64,000 nt of DNA from Odiellus spinosus (taxonomy: Eukaryota > Arthropoda > Arachnida > Opiliones > Phalangiidae), in NCBI GenBank assembly GCA_963920705.1, contig CAWUCO010000219.1, positions 1,674,001 through 1,738,000 on the forward strand. The letters are read 5' to 3'. Position 1 is the stretch's first letter, and the number at the start of each line of letters is the position of its first letter. The position numbers and the translations under genes were made by a program. The notes under the pieces are model-generated. The model was not told the DNA's origin, ran no database searches, and worked only from the letters and a program-made list of their open reading frames with translations. This document shows, piece by piece, positions 63,454 to 64,000 of this stretch.

Positions 63454-64000
63454 TTTGGAAATTTTTGAATCTCTACTTGGGAAATTTTACGATCTATACT
63501 TGGGAAATTTTTCGATCTATACTTGGGAAATTTTTCGATCTATACTTGGGAAATTTTTCGATCTATACTTGGGAAATTTTTCGATCTATACTTGGGAAAT
63601 TTTTCGATCTATACTTGGGAAATTTTTCGATCTATACTTGGGAAATTTTTCGATCTATACATGCGAAATTTTTCGATCTATACTTGGGAAATTTTTCGAT
63701 CTATACATGGGAAATTTTTCGATCTATACTTGGTAAATTTTTCGATCTATACTTGGGAAATTTTTCGATCTATACTTGGGAAATTTTTCGATCTATTCTT
63801 GGGAAATTTTTCGATCTATTCTTGGGAAATTTTTCGATCTATTCTTGGGAAATTTTTGGATCTATACTTGGGAAATTTTTGGATCTATACTTGGGAAATT
63901 TTTGGATCTATACTTGGGTAATTTTTCGATCTGTACTTGGGCAATTTTTCGATCTGTACTTGGGAAATCTCTACTTGGGAAATTTTTGAATCTCTACTTG
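63454..64000 (+). repeat. C-block cut by the window end, with a 15-bp monomer
   Basis: About 15 C monomers, two with ACATG in place of ACTTG, three TATTC tails, then G monomers and TTGGGTAA and TTGGGCAA steps. At 63960-63974 a monomer reads TTGGGAAATCTCTAC: eight bases are missing between AAA and TCTCTAC. E monomers run to the window end. Confidence 0.85.

Larger units (their letters stand above)
1..64000 (+). repeat. 23-bp satellite DNA array filling the window
   Basis: Every line of the window reads as a tandem array of one 23-bp monomer: TTGGGAAATTTTT, then a ten-base tail. The commonest tails are CGATCTATAC (C-type), GGATCTATAC (G-type) and GAATCTCTAC (E-type). The consensus has 10 T, 6 A, 4 G and 3 C, so the + strand is rich in T and G. 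Rare monomers are 22, 21, 24 or 15 bp and act as landmarks. All monomers point the same way. Arrays like this are known from eukaryotic heterochromatin and evolve by unequal exchange, conversion and amplification; a centromeric or subtelomeric location is possible but not shown. No interspersed element or gene breaks the array. The family and species are not recognised. Confidence 0.99.

Noticed and set aside
1..64000. CRISPR array
   Set aside because: Repeats are directly adjacent with no unique spacers, and the tails vary only by a few fixed bases.
1..64000. Telomeric repeat
   Set aside because: The monomer is 23 bp with a TTGGGAAA core. No run of TTAGGG-like 5-8 bp units occurs.
1..64000. 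CENP-B box
   Set aside because: C-type reads TTCG, four bases, then A, two bases, then CTTG. The first half and the central A fit the mammalian box, but the second half should be CGGG. The CTCGGG monomers put CGGG two bases too far away.
1..64000. NF-kappa-B-like GGGAAATTTT sites or TATA boxes in each monomer
   Set aside because: These words are part of the repeated consensus, the NF-kappa-B match lacks the closing CC, and there is no gene to regulate.
1..64000. Bacterial or phage origin with iterons
   Set aside because: Iteron clusters are short and lie next to replication genes. A 64-kb array with nested higher-order repeats and no genes points to a eukaryote.

Overview
The whole 64 kb window is satellite DNA. 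I found no stretch that is not built from one roughly 23-bp monomer, TTGGGAAATTTTT (positions 1-13) followed by a variable tail such as CGATCTATAC (14-23), repeated head to tail about 2,780 times on the + strand with no inversion seen. There is no recognisable protein gene, rRNA, tRNA, transposon, CRISPR array or promoter. The consensus monomer is about 30% G+C. A uniform array this long, with higher-order repeats, is typical of eukaryotic heterochromatin (pericentromeric, subtelomeric or similar). I do not recognise the monomer and cannot name a species or chromosome.

Three main monomer types alternate in blocks: C-type (tail CGATCTATAC), G-type (tail GGATCTATAC) and E-type (tail GAATCTCTAC, with a GAATCTCTTC variant). 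Most E-to-C transitions use the same short cassette: a CTTC-ending E monomer, an E monomer, a TTTGGAAA (23 bp) or AATTGGAAA (22 bp) E monomer, another E monomer, then a C monomer with TTTTACGATC. Long C-blocks carry a fixed order of marker monomers (TTGCGAAA, TTGGGCAA with CTGTAC, TTGGAAAA with TCTATC, TTGCGAAATATTT, TTGTGAAA, TTGGTAAA). G-blocks of 344 or 275 bp end in a 22-bp AACTAGGG monomer.

Layout: 0-4.2 kb, a 1,126-bp tandem pair and a related unit; 4.2-12.5 kb, G-blocks plus a 1,952-bp duplication; 12.5-28.4 kb, short G-blocks, a 598-bp triplication, a 1,074-bp pair and several dispersed copies; 28.9-32.4 kb, a dispersed copy of 5.6-7.9 kb; 32.4-39.2 kb, four units of a 1,513-bp higher-order repeat, one internally deleted and one carrying a private cassette at 36.26-37.31 kb; 39.2-45.5 kb, mixed blocks with a 620-bp pair; 45.5-57.3 kb, repeats of about 3,038, 1,957 and 2,946 bp; 57.3-64 kb, a G-rich sector with a 1,815/1,884-bp tandem pair.

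The many open frames are by-products of the repeat. Because 23 is not a multiple of 3, all three + frames read the same 23-residue peptide. C- and G-type DNA has no + strand stop, while runs of E-type create TGA. Nearly all these frames open at TTG rather than ATG. I therefore call no CDS. All offsets below were read by eye by matching landmarks, so block edges are good to about one monomer.
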